Of a DNA stretch of 64,000 nucleotides, positions 31,061 to 42,499 are shown one piece after another. The stretch is from Prorocentrum cordatum. Its lineage: Eukaryota; Sar; Dinophyceae; Prorocentrales; Prorocentraceae. A model generated the notes under the pieces. That model saw only the letters and a program-made list of their open reading frames with translations, made no database searches and was not told the origin of the DNA. The stretch covers positions 538,946 through 602,945 of the forward strand of contig CAUYUJ010017893.1 of the NCBI GenBank assembly GCA_963575745.1, given 5' to 3'. Positions within the stretch are counted from its first letter, which is position 1; each line of letters opens with the position of its first letter. The position numbers and the translations under genes were made by a program.

Positions 31061-34000
31061 TCACTTCTCAATGTGTTGGTCACTGCCGCTGTCAATGGTG
31101 GTCGATCTGGAATTGATAGCGATGGCGGCGTCTGAGCCCGAACAAGCTGCGGATCGGAAAGATGTGGGCATCGTTTCAGCTGGATATGCCTGACCAGGGT
31201 GTCCTTGCGAGTAAACACTCGGGAGCAGCGTGGGCACCTGCGTGCACTGAGGTCCTCGGAGGGGATATTCACACGGTTGGCAATGATCGAGTGGGCCGCA
31301 AACCTGCGGTTCCCCAACCCCTTCCGACCGTTGCATCCTTTTCCACGCTCTGGGCGCGCAAGAAGTCGACAGGCATCAATCTCCCCTGCCTCCTGCTTGA
31401 AGTCGCTCTCAGCTTCGCGCGAGAGGGCCACTCTGAGCTCGGCAACAGAGAGCATGTTCAGCCACTCCAGCCAGTCACGAGACACACGCGGCGATTTGGA
31501 CGGTGATCGCTCCTTGTCAGCTGCTGAGATGCGAGTCCAAAGCGCCCGAAGATCCGAGAGGAGTTGTCCTATTCGGCAGGAGTGGTTGCGACACCTGGAG
31601 TCCTCAAAGGAAAGCTTCCCGAATACTACTGATCGCGTAGCTATCGTGGGGTCGTAGTCTGGGGTTTCTGGTAGACGCCCTGGAGATATGACACGCCGCC
31701 ACCACTGAAGCCTACGATACAGGAGAGTAGAGCTGGCACTGAAGATGGTGGCTCTCCTACGAATATCCGAGCTGGAGACGCGATGCATGTGAGCGGGCGA
31801 CCGCAAAATATGTCGAAGTTTGCGGGTCTGCCATCTTTCCAACTTCTTCAGATCGGCTTGGGCCAGGAAGGCCACCTCCAGCGCGCTCAGCGCGATCGAA
31901 CGAACAAGCGAGCACCACAGCCGCACCTTCAGACGGATACTGAGGTTGCCCTTTAGAACACGTTGGGCAAGACGGCCGTGCGCCTTGTTCGCAGATGAGA
32001 AGCGAGTCCTGACCTCGGGGGAGTAGGGGCCCGTGGCAGAGAGCAAGCAGCCGAGGTGCTTAAACGTCGGTGTCGGGTGTAGGGCGCGGACCTGCATGTC
32101 TACGTGGGTCATGTGAATGTCAGTCTGCTGTCTTGCAGTCTGTTGCCGAAGTTTCCTGCTGCCCCTCCCCGCAGCGCTCAACATCACCTGGGTTTTTGGA
32201 CATTCATAGTCAGACCGCTGGCATTAACCTGAGTCCTCAGGAAGTCTAGGAACGAGGTGACTGCGTGCGTCGAAGTCGTCGACGATAGCCGGGGCGATTA
32301 AACCATCTACGAATTTTATCTGGGACGTGTCTAGAACGGATAACTCGGCAGCCGCAAAGTCCTCGGAATTCCTGGAAACCTGGAAGGAGGGGTCGTACTG
32401 GACCTGGACGCCCATGACACCCCGCGACTCAAGTTTGGTCCCCGATATCATTGGTAATCATGTCATAGATCGCGATGAATAGCCCTGGGCCCTCCACACT
32501 ACCTTGCCGAAGCCCCTTCCGAATAAGAAATCGACGGCAAGGACGATTCGTACGGGCATCCCTGGGAATATAACGCGCTCCGTTATATAACTCCTGAACA
32601 GTCGAGCGAGCTTGTCGAGACAGAGCGAGTTTCTCGAGGGGGGCCCGCGCCTGCTGCCGATCGAGCAAATCAAACGCCTTCTCCAAGTCAATCAGAGCCG
32701 AGACGAGGATGACTGCTGGGTTCTGGGCACGCCATGGATTAGAACGAAAGCGTCTGCTGACCTCGTCGACTAGAGCAATGGCATCGCGAGTAGAACGGTC
32801 TTGCAGCGCGCCAAAACTGCGCGCCGGACAACTTGCTAGACATCTGGCGCAGCTCTGGCATAATGGTCACGTGTTTGCGATGGCTTTGCCCGCGTGTCCG
32901 ATGAGGTCGATGGTTCTGTAATGGCCCTTGGCGTTCAACCCGTCTCATTGGGCTTCCCCAGGGAAGCTGTTTCACGCGCTTGAACCTTTGGGGCGCCCTT
33001 CGATACGCCTGTGCAGCCTGGAAAACTCCCAGAAGGGGATCTCCGATAATCTCCGTAAAGAGCTTCCAAAGTTCGGCAGCCGCACCTTCGGGGCCCTGTC
33101 GAGGGGCCTGAGAGGTGACGGGGTCTGTCCACTTGAGGACGGGGGCACTCTTGAAGTTGGGGGGCCTCTCCAAAGCCTGGGTCGCATCATTGGCGTCATA
33201 CTGGCCGATGAGGTCTTCATCGGGGGCATCGATGATCTCCTGAGGTCCGCCATCGTCGTCCGTGGGTTTCTATGTGGCCTCGAAAATAGAGCGCAGCGCG
33301 TCCGTGCGGACCTGCTGTTCCTCTTCGTCATCGAAGCACGGGTCCCCGTTGCTGGGTTGCGGACTGTCAGCATCGGCATCCTAGGCTTGGGCGCGAGCCT
33401 CATGATGATGGAGTAGCAACGTCGAATGTAACGCACTGCGTCCACTCTCTCTGCGTCGGCGACCGGAGCCGCAACATGCCGTCGCTTCTGTGAACGGACA
33501 GCTCTCTTCGCAACTTTCGCCGCACGGCGAAACTCAGAGAAGGTTGATTTGTACAACCATGATTGTTGGTTCCTCACCTTAGAAAGCATTCGTTGATAGT
33601 ACTGCTTACGTCCAATCAGCTGAAGAGTATGCTCAGTCAACTCCTGCTTCTTAGCTGCCGCAGGGTTGCCAACACAGATAGAATACGCAGCATCCACGAC
33701 CGCTCCTTCGAGAGCATTGTAGTGCTGATGGGCGGGGGAATAGAAGACCAGGGCCGCATTCCTGACGCCAATCGCATCGGATTTGGCGGTGATGCAGCTC
33801 ACCGCGTAGCCTGTCTCGAAAGCCTTGCACCCTTGCAGGCACCGTATCTTCGTGTAAAGTAGTTCGCAAGTCATGAAGGAGTAAATCACGATTCCATCTG
33901 GGCAACAGGGGCGACGGAATCTTGCGGCATTTAAACTTGGTTGAAATCCGAGCCTCGAGTGGTCGATGATCGCGGTAGCCTCCAAGACTCACGGGAAGTG

Positions 34001-34900
34001 AAGGTAATACTTTGGCACCATATCCAGCTCCTCCCCGCAGCCATGTACAAATGAAGTCAATTTGATTCCAAGTAGTACCGTCAGTATGAAGCCATGTGCC
34101 TGTGTGAGCGCTCTTGCTGCCGTGGGTGTTCAACGCCGTCAAATGCTGGGATTGCAGAATACTGAGTAGCTGGCCGTCGTTGTGGTTGGTAACTCTTGGG
34201 ATGCGATCAGTACCAGCGAAGCCAACGTGAGGAAGTTCTGGGGCCATCGTTCCATTTGCATCAAGGCACCAGATCAACGTAGTACGCTGCGGGACTCTTC
34301 GGAATGCAGACTCACTGGCGTGCCAAGAATTGTCCTGCGCCAGTCTATGAGCCTGCTGCTGATTGTCTCGGTCGGCTCTCGCGGGTTGGTACGGTGGAGA
34401 GTTGGTCGGCGCATAGCCGTTCAATATGTAGAGGTCGCGCTCTGGGCGCCCCTCACGTCGTACGCGAAGTCCGAGAAGTCGTCCTGGAAGACCTCCAGCG
34501 GGTTGAGGTAAGATAAATTGAAGGCGGTGAGACGCCCATATTTGGTTCGAGTAGAACTCCGTGGGGTAGGGTAGATCCTATACCCAGCACAATTCCATGG
34601 GGTGGTGCCACTCATCAGAGCACTCTGGAAACATACTATGGCAATATTCTGATCCTTGGCGAGTCGTAACAGCTCACCCACTCGATCGATGCGAATCAAA
34701 GGCTCTGTGCTATAGCTCCAGACTTTCATCAGGTGGCCGTGGCGCGAAACTTGTGTTCGTCTGGGCGGCATTGATGGTGGTGGCGCTGGCTCAGGTTCTC
34801 GTTGATGAATCAGCCTTTCATGTTGAACAGCGTGGGCGGCCACAAGACGTGTAAGCAGCTGACCGTGGTACCAGCAGCTGCCCGTCACTATGGCGAATCG
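31061..34900 (-). pseudogene. LINE non-LTR retrotransposon (APE endonuclease - RT - C2HC finger), decayed
   Basis: Minus-strand segments in order. An APE-type endonuclease covers about 34760-33850 (RVGELLRLAKDQNIAIVCFQ, LIWCLDANG, TWNQIDFICTW, DHRPL), with a frame change near 34440. A basic linker follows (KKQELTEHTLQLIGRKQYYQ). The reverse transcriptase has a GHYRTIDLIGHAGKAIANT block near 32930, motif A DLEKAFD near 32690-32670, motif B KGLRQGSVEGPG near 32515-32480, and the palm end GLTMNVQKP near 32195. The long ORF 32187-30988 carries the thumb (FKHLGCLLSATG, RQTRKLRHIL-like) and a C-x2-C-x12-H-x5-C finger at about 31240-31170. Motif C reads FVDG instead of FVDD at 32302-32313, so the catalytic site is lost. 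At least four frame breaks. No RNase H is seen, unlike the other two LINEs, so this is a different lineage. Confidence 0.85.
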
Positions 34901-35049
34901 TACTGCTTGTCTCCAGGCCCTTTTGCCGCCCATTTGCCATGGCTCCCGCCGTTGGTTTTGTAGGTGAAGCCGAGATGGCGGTCCAGCTCGGTCGGGCGGC
35001 CGAGCAGCGCTCACCTCGCAGGCAACGGCAGCAACCTCCGTCCATAGGT

Positions 35050-35490
35050 ATATAAAACTACACTTCGGCATACATCTGCGAATGCAGGCAGGGACATCCG
35101 TACAGGGCACAGAGACAAAGCATGCACATATACTATGAGATGTAGAGGAAGACGTACACGCACACATATAAATAGACATGACGAACGACGGGAAGGAATA
35201 CTGGAGAGAAGGAGAGAATGACATAACAAGGGAGGACAGAGAGAGAGGCATAGAGAGAAAGGCATAGAGAGAGAGAGAGAGAGCGACAACTACGTCTATG
35301 TGTACGGATGCACCTACATATATACGTGTATATACACATGAGTATATACGTATATGTTGATACATATGAAGCTGTTTATGCATATATATATGTATACACT
35401 GATCATGAAGATGTAGACACATCGGGTTGACGAGGGAGAAAGACAGAGTGAACAACACAGAGAGGGAGAGATAAGTATATATCGAGACAC
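35050..35490. repeat. Simple repeats: (GA)n, TATA- and CATA-rich
   Basis: GAGA tracts at 35210-35285 between TATACGTATATG-like stretches, upstream of the LINE. Confidence 0.8.
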
Positions 35491-35689
35491 GTTTACGTCG
35501 CTGCGCTGGCGGACGCTCAGCGCGGTCGGAGCGGCACATCGGGTCACGGGAGCGTGAATCCCGCCCAATGCCTCTGGGCGTGAGTGGTTCACCAAACCCC
35601 CCTTCTTCCCCCACCTGTTCCCGATGAATACACATCACCTCCTCCCAGTTAACAAACACCCCATCCCCCAAGGACCAGCAACCAACAAG

Positions 35690-36300
35690 GGCCAATGGGA
35701 CCCCGCGGAGGTGCCGTCATCTTGCCTGCTTCGCGCAAGGCCACCGTTCCTAGCAACAAAAACAATGGAGCATGCACTTCGCGGCCAAGTCTGGATCCTG
35801 CGCGGCCGCCCCGCGATCACTGTCCATTGGTGTTTGACAAGGACCGCGGGGGTGCTGGCACATTGCCTGCTGCGTGCAGGCTCACCAGCCACCATGATGG
35901 CCTCCCCGCCGCGACTGTGAACTGGCTTTCGAAAAGGATGGTGAGGGCCGCCATGTTTTCCGATGTGAATTGTCACGTGCGCGAGCGCACCTGGCACACT
36001 CTGCGCATGCCCCGGGCGTGGCGCACCTGGCGCGGCTGGACCATGCGGCACACATGGCGCGCGTGGAGCACGTGGCGCATCTGGTGCGCGAGGCGTGCCT
36101 GGCACGCTCGGGCCCCACGGGTGCCTGGCGCACCTGGAGCGCCTGGCACGCGTGGCGCAATTCGCCCCATCGCGCACACGGGGTCTATATACCAGTAGCT
36201 GCCCATCCATGGACGACCGCTGAACATGCTGAGGCCCTGCTGCTACTGATGTGTTGAGAGGGCGGGTGGGAGTGAGCCAGACAGCTTGCGAGCGGGGAGG
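35690..36300 (+). repeat. Duplicated segment H, copy 1
   Basis: Shares, in order, CCAAGTCTGGATCCTGCGCG, TTTGACAAGGACCGCGGGGG, GTGGCGCATCTGG, CCTGGCACGCTCGGGCCCC and ACTGATGTGTTGAGAGGGCG with copy 2 at 38190-38690. The GGCGCACCTGG motifs form short degenerate repeats inside. No gene seen. Confidence 0.8.
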
Positions 36301-36354
36301 GTGTCTTGATCACTGTTCCTTAGATACACCCCCTCCCCAGGCGACCAGCGTCCA

Positions 36355-36610
36355 ACCAGAAATCATGAGGACATCATTGCGACCCGTCCCCACCGTCCTT
36401 GTCAAAAACAATACAAACTGCACTCTGCCTCCACATTTGGAGCATGCGCGGCCAACCCGATGCGCCCCCCCCCCCACACCATACCTGTCAAAAAACGATG
36501 CAAAGTATACTTTGGGGCAAAGTCTTGAGTCATGTTCGTGAGGCCCGCGAACACTTTGTATTGTTTTTGACTGGGATGGCGGAGGTGTCAGCATATTCCC
36601 TGCCGGGCGC
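36355..36610 (+). repeat. Duplicated segment H, partial diverged copy
   Basis: GCATGCGCGGCCAACCCGAT, TGTCAAAAA..., and TTTTTGACTGGGATGGCGGA resemble the first half of the two longer copies. Confidence 0.5.
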
Positions 36611-36782
36611 AGGGCGACCATCCCTGACACAATTATCCCGGCAAAGCAACCTAACACCGATATGTAGAAGCATATCTGAAAGCATTCCCCTTAAGATTCA
36701 GATGAAAATCCAGTTGTAGAATTCTGCTGTTCTCGCAGTCGTAGTCGCATTCGCGATGACAGTCGCAGCGGCAACGGCAGTC

Positions 36783-37116
36783 GCAGTCACAGCCTCAGCC
36801 TCAGCCTGCCTCAGCCTCAGCCTCAGCCTGCCTCAGCCTCAGCCTGCCTCAGCCTCAGCCTCAGCCTGCTTCAGCCTCAGCCTCAGTCTGCCTTCAGCCT
36901 CGGCCTCAGCCTCAGCCTGCCTCAGCCTCAGCCTGCATCAGCCTCAGCCTCAGCCTCAGCCTGCCTCAGCATCAGCCTGCTCAGCCTCAGCCTCAGCCTG
37001 CCTCAGCCTCAGCCTCAGTCTGCTTCAGCCTCAGCCTCAGTCTGCCTTCAGCCTCGGCCTCAGCCTCAGCCTGCCTCAGCCTCAGCCTGCCTCGCCTCAG
37101 CATCAGCCTGCCTCAG
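36783..37116. repeat. (CAGCCT)n hexamer array with CAGCCTGCCT variants
   Basis: About 330 bases of CAGCCT with regularly placed GCCT insertions, forming a longer-period pattern. Confidence 0.95.
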
Positions 37117-37585
37117 CATTCAAAATGTGGCCCAGGAATGGAGTTCTGGGAACTAGAAGAACACGAAGTGGCCTACAGTTGGCTCCGGGCATTCAAAATC
37201 ATGCCCAGGAATGGAGTTCTGGGAACTTGAAGAGCACGAAGTGGCCTACAGTTGGCTCCGGGCATCCAAAATGTGGCCCGGGAATGGAGTTCTGGGAAAT
37301 CGAAGAGCACGAAGTGGCCTACAGTTGGCTCCGGGCATCCAAAATGTGGCCCGGGAATGGAGTTCTGGGAACTCGAAGAGCACGAAGTGGCCTACAGTTG
37401 GCTCCGGGCACTCAAAATGTAGCCCGGGAATGGAGTTCTGGGAGGTCGAAGAGCACGAAGTGTGTGACTGTTGACGAAAAACGAGCCCGGCTCTGTTCCC
37501 GGTTCTCCAGAAAGTGGCCCGGGAATGGAGTTCTGGGAGGTCGAAGAGCACGAAGTGTGTGACTGTTGGCGAAAAACGATTCCCG
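37117..37585. repeat. 73-bp tandem repeat, 4 exact-period units plus 2 variants
   Basis: Units begin at 37117, 37190, 37263, 37336 and 37409, a spacing of exactly 73 bp. Each has CAAAATGTGGCCC, GGAATGGAGTTCTGGGAA and GAAGTGGCCTACAGTTGGCT. The last two units replace the second half with GTGTGTGACTGTTG(A/G)CG. Confidence 0.95.
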
Positions 37586-37739
37586 GTTCTCCTCCCCGGC
37601 ACCCGCCCAGACCCCCCTGAGGAGTCATGATGCTCTCTTCTGACACCACTAGAAACCTATCAGCAAACGCTGTTAGGTAAAAACCATACAGCATGCACCT
37701 CGCGGCTAAATCCGCCGACCCCTTTGTGGGTCCCGAGGC

Positions 37740-38100
37740 GTGTGAGATTCTCCCCCCCCATAATCCCCCCCAAAGGAAACCAATCCGGGAATTTGACCCC
37801 CCTCTGGCCAGGGACGACCCTGGACCGCCCAATACAGCCCAAGAGGCTCCCAAGACGGGCCCAACAGAGGCCCAAGAGAGGGACCAAGAACTGAAACATC
37901 TAGCATTCCGCCCCACGACGCTCCCAGGAGGCCCCAAGACGGCCCCAAGAGGCCCCCCAAGACGCCCCGGGGGGCCTCCAAGAGGCTCACAAAATGCCCG
38001 AAGAGACCCGAAGAGGCTCCGAAACGGCCCCCTAAACGCGTCAAAACTGCCTCCCAGAGGCCCCCGAGAGGCCTGCCACGTCCAAACAAGCCCTCGAGCC
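37740..38100. repeat. Degenerate CCCAAGAGGC-type minisatellite
   Basis: Short units such as CCCCAAGAGGCC and CCCAAGACGGGC, 12-15 bp. The same motif type recurs near 2180-2280, 22790-22990, 38940-39120 and 55640-55850. Confidence 0.75.
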
Positions 38101-38189
38101 GTCCAGTATCGTCCCCGAACAGCCCAACAAACCCAGGCCCCGATACGCATTCCCGCAGGAATCAAGGAGTCGGCGGATGTGGCGCAAGC

Positions 38190-38690
38190 CTGTAAAATCT
38201 GGATCATGCGCGGCCATCCCGCGAGTACTGTCACATGATTTTTGACAGGGACCGCGGGGGTGGTGGCGCGTGGCCTGCTGTGCGAAGGCCCACCAGACAT
38301 AATGATGGGCATTGGTTTTCGATAAGCATGGCGGGGGTTGACATGTTTCCCGATGTGTGCTGTCACGTGCGCAGGCGCACCTGACGCACTCCCGAACATG
38401 GCGCACCTGGCGCGGCTGGAGTGTGCGGAACACATGACGCACTCGGAGCACCACGTGGCGCATCTGGCGCACCAGGCGTGCCAGGCACGCTCGGGCCCCA
38501 GGGGTTCCTGGCGCGCGTGGCGCCCCTGGCACGCGTGGCGCACCTCGTCCAAGCGTCGCGCACCTAGGGTCGGCTTTGGTTCCCAGTGGCTGCCCATCCA
38601 AAGACTCAGGCTCCGGTATTACTGATGTGTTGGGAGGGCGGGTGGTGGGAGTGAGCTAGACGGCTTGCGGGTGGCTGGGTAACTTGACCC
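38190..38690 (+). repeat. Duplicated segment H, copy 2
   Basis: See copy 1 at 35690-36300. The order of shared blocks is the same, and the copies lie about 2.4 kb apart. Confidence 0.8.
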
Positions 38691-38811
38691 CTACCCCTAC
38701 CCCCTCCCCACGGACCTGGACGGGAAATTTCGCGAGGGATGGGAGCGTACAACATGGCCCCAGCGAGGAACCCGTCAAATTGATGTTACTGAGATTCTGG
38801 CCACGTGTTGG

Positions 38812-38894
38812 CCGTGTGTGTGTGTGTGTGTCTGTGTGTGTGTGTGCGTGTGTGTGTGTGTGTGTTTGTGTATGTGTGTGTGTGTGTGCGTTGG
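38812..38894. repeat. (GT)n microsatellite
   Basis: GT dinucleotides with a few TCT, CGT and TTT interruptions. Confidence 0.95.
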
Positions 38895-39229
38895 GGGAGA
38901 CCCTAATTTCCCTCCCTCCTTCCTTGATCGATCACCTCCAAGATGGCCCCACGCTGGCCCCCGAGGCTCCCAAGAGTGCCGCAAGAGGCGCCCAGGCGGC
39001 GCCAAGAAGCCTCCAAGATGCCCCCAAGAGGATTGTAAGAGACCCCAATAGGGCTTCCCCGAGGCATCCATGACGTTTCAAGAGGCCCCCAATACGCCCC
39101 AACAGGCCTACAAGAAGCCAAGGCATCCGAATCCGAATAGACTTCGAGACGCGTCCGAAAGGCCTCTGGCGTTTCTGTTCGCCTTCCTCCTCGTCCTCTT
39201 CCTCATCCGCCTAAGGTTCCTCCTCCCTC

Positions 39230-39332
39230 ATCCCTCCTCCCTCCTCCCTCCTCCCCATCCCCCTCCTCCTCCTCCTCCTCCTCCTCCTCCTCCTCTTCCT
39301 CTTCCTCTTCCTCCTCCTCCTTTTCTTCTTCC
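39230..39332. repeat. TCC/TTC pyrimidine tract
   Basis: Ends 4 bp before the spliced-leader relic. It may lie in the sequence that received the insertion. Confidence 0.9.
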
Positions 39333-39336
39333 CCCT

Positions 39337-39358
39337 TCCGTCGCCATTTTGGCTCAAG
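39337..39358 (+). other. Dinoflagellate spliced-leader (DinoSL) relic
   Basis: 21 of 22 positions match the dinoflagellate spliced-leader consensus (one change, A to C, giving TCCGTCGCCATTTTGG). It ends GGCTCAAG and is followed at once by ATG 39359. In dinoflagellates this leader is added to mRNA by trans-splicing, so its presence in the genome next to an ORF marks a reverse-transcribed mRNA. Confidence 0.85.
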
Positions 39359-40662
39359 ATGCTTCGTTCCACAGGGGAACACGTGGATACCGCTAGTCCG
39401 CGGCCAGTGCCAGGGCGCTTCTGCCCGACCATTTTGCTCCAGTCTCTGTGTGCCCCCTGCTGCCCGCAGGGGGGTGCTCTCGCGTCTCGGCTGCGGCAGT
39501 GGCACCGCCCAAGGCTGCCAGGGAGAGGCTCGCGCGGGCCAAACGATGGGTTTGCAGGGACTGCGCGCATGCGAAGACTGGCGAACCGTGGCATAACCAT
39601 CCAGATGCTGTTTCTTGTTTTCTGTGTGGTGGTGCCAAAGGTCGTGTGTACAAGTGCGACTTGCCACCGCCCACCCCAAGTATGCGTGCGTCTCAGCCCG
39701 CTGGTGGGGTGGCTCGTGCGACACTCGACGCCAAGGACAGAGAACTGGCTGCTCCCCGCAAGCAAGTTCAACAGTTGTCTCGGCCCAAGATGCTCGATGC
39801 TGACACGCAGTCACCGCCGCAACTGGATGGTGGCCCGAAGGAGTCGGACCTCCAGAGGAAGCAGAAGGTGCTCGAGGCTGCTGAGGCTGCCATGGCTTCT
39901 CGTGAGAACGCTGCGCAGGCCCAGGGAGTTGCTCCGAGCACGGTCCCTGGGTATGCTGATGCTGACAAGACTGGACGGGGTCTCCGCCAAGAGATACATG
40001 CGGCCAAGCCTCTCGGAGCTCAGGTTCACGGCATCGGCAACAATATTCAGAAGGCTGATCAGCAGATTGCCAGCCTGCAGGCTTCCATCGAGTCCGAGGA
40101 GAAGGCTGTGGCAGACGAGCAGGCTCTTCTCGTGGATCTTAAGCAGCAGTTGGAGCCCAAGCAGAAAGCTAGGGTTCAGCTGCAGCTCAAGCACATGGAA
40201 CTTCTACGGCAGCGAACGCCTGAGCAGGTCACCCAGGCCCCAGCAGGCAGTGATGCAGCCATTTTCGACACGTTCTCGGCCACCCTCGAGCAGCTCAAGT
40301 CCTTTGTGCAGCAGCTGGGGGGAGGTGAGCAGCTGTCTGAAGCCTGTGTTCAGCATGTGCAGCCATGGCTGGAGCAGGTCAAGAAGCTGCGAGCGGAGCA
40401 GCAAGAACGGCAGCGTGAGCAGCAGCAGCGGCAGCAACAGCAGCCGCCTCCTGCAGATGGCCCTGCTGCTCCAACTGTACCTGAGGGTGCTCATGTCAAT
40501 ATGCCTGTACCTGAAGATATGGATGTGGAGGATTTGCGCACCTTCATATCGGACAACGGTGGCACGCCCGCGGAGACGGAGGACGAGATTCGCGCGCAGG
40601 CCATGCGGCACATGGAGTATTTCCAGGCGCTGCTCGCCAAGAGGCCACGGACGACTGTATAG
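39359..40662 (+). pseudogene. LINE ORF1: RanBP2-type zinc finger, coiled-coil protein
   Basis: The ATG at 39359 directly follows the spliced leader, but its frame joins the main frame only after a shift in the G run near 39471. From there to TAG 40660-40662 the frame is intact. Counting from codon 39448 as 1, W34, C36, C39, N50, C57 and C60 form a RanBP2-type finger with extra residues between C39 and N50. Residues about 110-320 are helical and Gln/Glu/Lys-rich with coiled-coil character (QKVLEAAEAAMASRENAAQA). A Gln-rich run and a Pro-rich run follow, then an acidic helical end. ORF1 proteins of LINEs usually bind the element RNA and multimerise, which fits. The final 40 residues (DMDVEDLRTFISDNGG) look like a small conserved domain. 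Confidence 0.7.
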
Positions 40663-40687
40663 ATACGGGGGGATTGCTTTAGCAGTG

Positions 40688-42180
40688 GTTGGCATCATGG
40701 CTTATACTACTCACGCCCTCGACAATAGCGGCGACGGCTACGACGAGCTGTTCGCAGATCCCGGCATTGACCAGGGCGATTTCTTCGGCCCTCCTCTTGA
40801 GCCCTGGGGTCCACCTACTGATCTTTTGCTACCTCAGGGCGAGGGGGGGGGGTCGGGAGTCAGCCCCGAGAAGTCACGCCCCTCCGCCCACATGGACTAC
40901 GCCCACAGGGTCAGGCACAACGGCGACGGCCAGAACTACTGCTCCAGATGGCCAGGGACGTTTCTCCCCTGGGCTGGAGACACCGTCGGCATTGAGGTTG
41001 GCTTCTTCTACTTCGGCTGCGACGCCTGAGCCCCAACTGGCCCACTCATCGGGGTTGGGGGCAGGAGCAAGCGTGAGGACATCTGCTTCTTCACGGATGG
41101 CGGCTGCGCCAACTTCGAGCACGTTGGCCCCCGAAGGCACGCGCTGCCCAGCTCCGACAGGTGGCATTTGGGGTGCCAGCGGGCACTGGCCTGCGGCGGA
41201 CGCCGTAGGCACGCACTGCCCAGCACCCCCAGGCCATACCTGTAAGGGAGCCAGAGGGTACCGACCTCCGGGGGAGGCAGGCGGCTGGAGAGCCGCCACT
41301 TCTCCCCCCCCCCCCCACCCACCTTGAGTTGCACGCAGCTACAGGAAAAAAATGTCAGGACGCGATAGGAGGACGGACGAGCATCCTGATCTTAATCTTC
41401 TTGTCGGCGAGCGAGTTCCTGGCGTGGCTCGGGGATCGACTGCAAGCAGTTTCGCGTCGGCCGAGTCAGCCGATGGCGTTTATGACAGCGGGGCTGGGCT
41501 TTCTCACATGGGAGGGCCACCTTCGACAGCGGTCAAGTCAAAGGGGGAGGTGGTGACTGTCACCGTCAGCTCCCGCGGATCTCTATTTGAGTGTTTCCCA
41601 GGCATTGATCTGGGGGTCAAGGTGCTCCTGGTGCAGGGGCGCCACCTCTGGCTTGACCGACTCCCGCAGGCGCAGTCCCAGGCCAAAGACCTTGGATGGC
41701 ATGGGATCTGGGCGGCTGCAACGCCGAGTGCCAACTCTGATGGTGGCGCGTCTGCAGGCGTGGCTGTGCTTGCGCGCTCTGGTATTATTGTTACGGCCCC
41801 TGACCTGCCTGAGAAGGAGGTTGTTCCAGGTCGCTGTCTCTTTGCACATGTTCATTGGGGCGTACCTGGTGGATTCACTGTGGGCAGCATTTATCTCGAT
41901 ACCAAAGATGGCATAGGTGCAGTCAGCACGGCGTACCTCTGGCAGACTGCGCAGGCGTTGGCTAAGCTCAACAATGCGGGCGTAGACTGGATGGTCGGAG
42001 GCGATTGGAATAACCAGCCCTCGGAGATGGTTGCCACGCGATGGGCGGTGGCAGCTTCTGTGACCTCCTTTCTACCCGATGGTGCCCGCCTGCCGCCAGG
42101 CTCTCGCTGGTGCTGCCCTGGATTATCTTATCGTTTCATCAAATCTGGCAGCAAGAGTCGCCTCGGACATCTAGTTGGAC
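40688..42180 (+). pseudogene. LINE ORF2 N-terminus and APE-type endonuclease, frameshifted
   Basis: Starts with MAYTTHALDNSGDGYDELFA (ATG near 40697). The frame is lost at the G run near 40847-40856 and again at the C run near 41307-41317. It then reads MSGRDRRTDEHPDLN from 41352. The endonuclease signature follows: LLVQGRHLWLDRL, GWHGIWAAATPSANSDGGAS, AHVHWGVPGGFTVGSIYLD and WMVGGDWNNQPSEM. The next part (LDYLIVSSNLAARVASD) is in another frame at 42118-42175. The glycine-rich GGDWN and the downstream DYLIVS strand match the exonuclease-endonuclease-phosphatase fold. The enzyme would nick target DNA to prime reverse transcription. This copy cannot be translated as one chain. Confidence 0.75.
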
Positions 42181-42499
42181 GAATGGGTCCACCCTTTACC
42201 CACACTGCCCTGTGCATCTTCGCATCCCGGCGCAGGACTACCCACTCTGGCTTCTGGTACCCAGACTTCCGAAGGAGCTGCCCCAGGAGGCGCCGATCGG
42301 CTGTGCTCGATTTCCTTTGGAGTGGGATCAGGGTTTATTCGAGGCTGCTGAGGATGCTGCAGGTCTTGCTGCTGGAATGGGCACGCTCATGCATGGCATT
42401 AAGAAGGAGCTCACCAACCGATATGATCATGTCGACCCCGCGGCTAAGCGCCACGCTGGTCGGGCGGGGGCCCCTGAGTTTGCCTGGGGCCAGGTCAAG

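Noticed and set aside
36756-37562. 268-codon ORF rich in Ser/Ala/Leu
   Set aside because: It translates the CAGCCT hexamer array and the 73-bp array.
37117-37585. Possible CRISPR array
   Set aside because: Units are contiguous with no unique spacers, and the context is eukaryotic.
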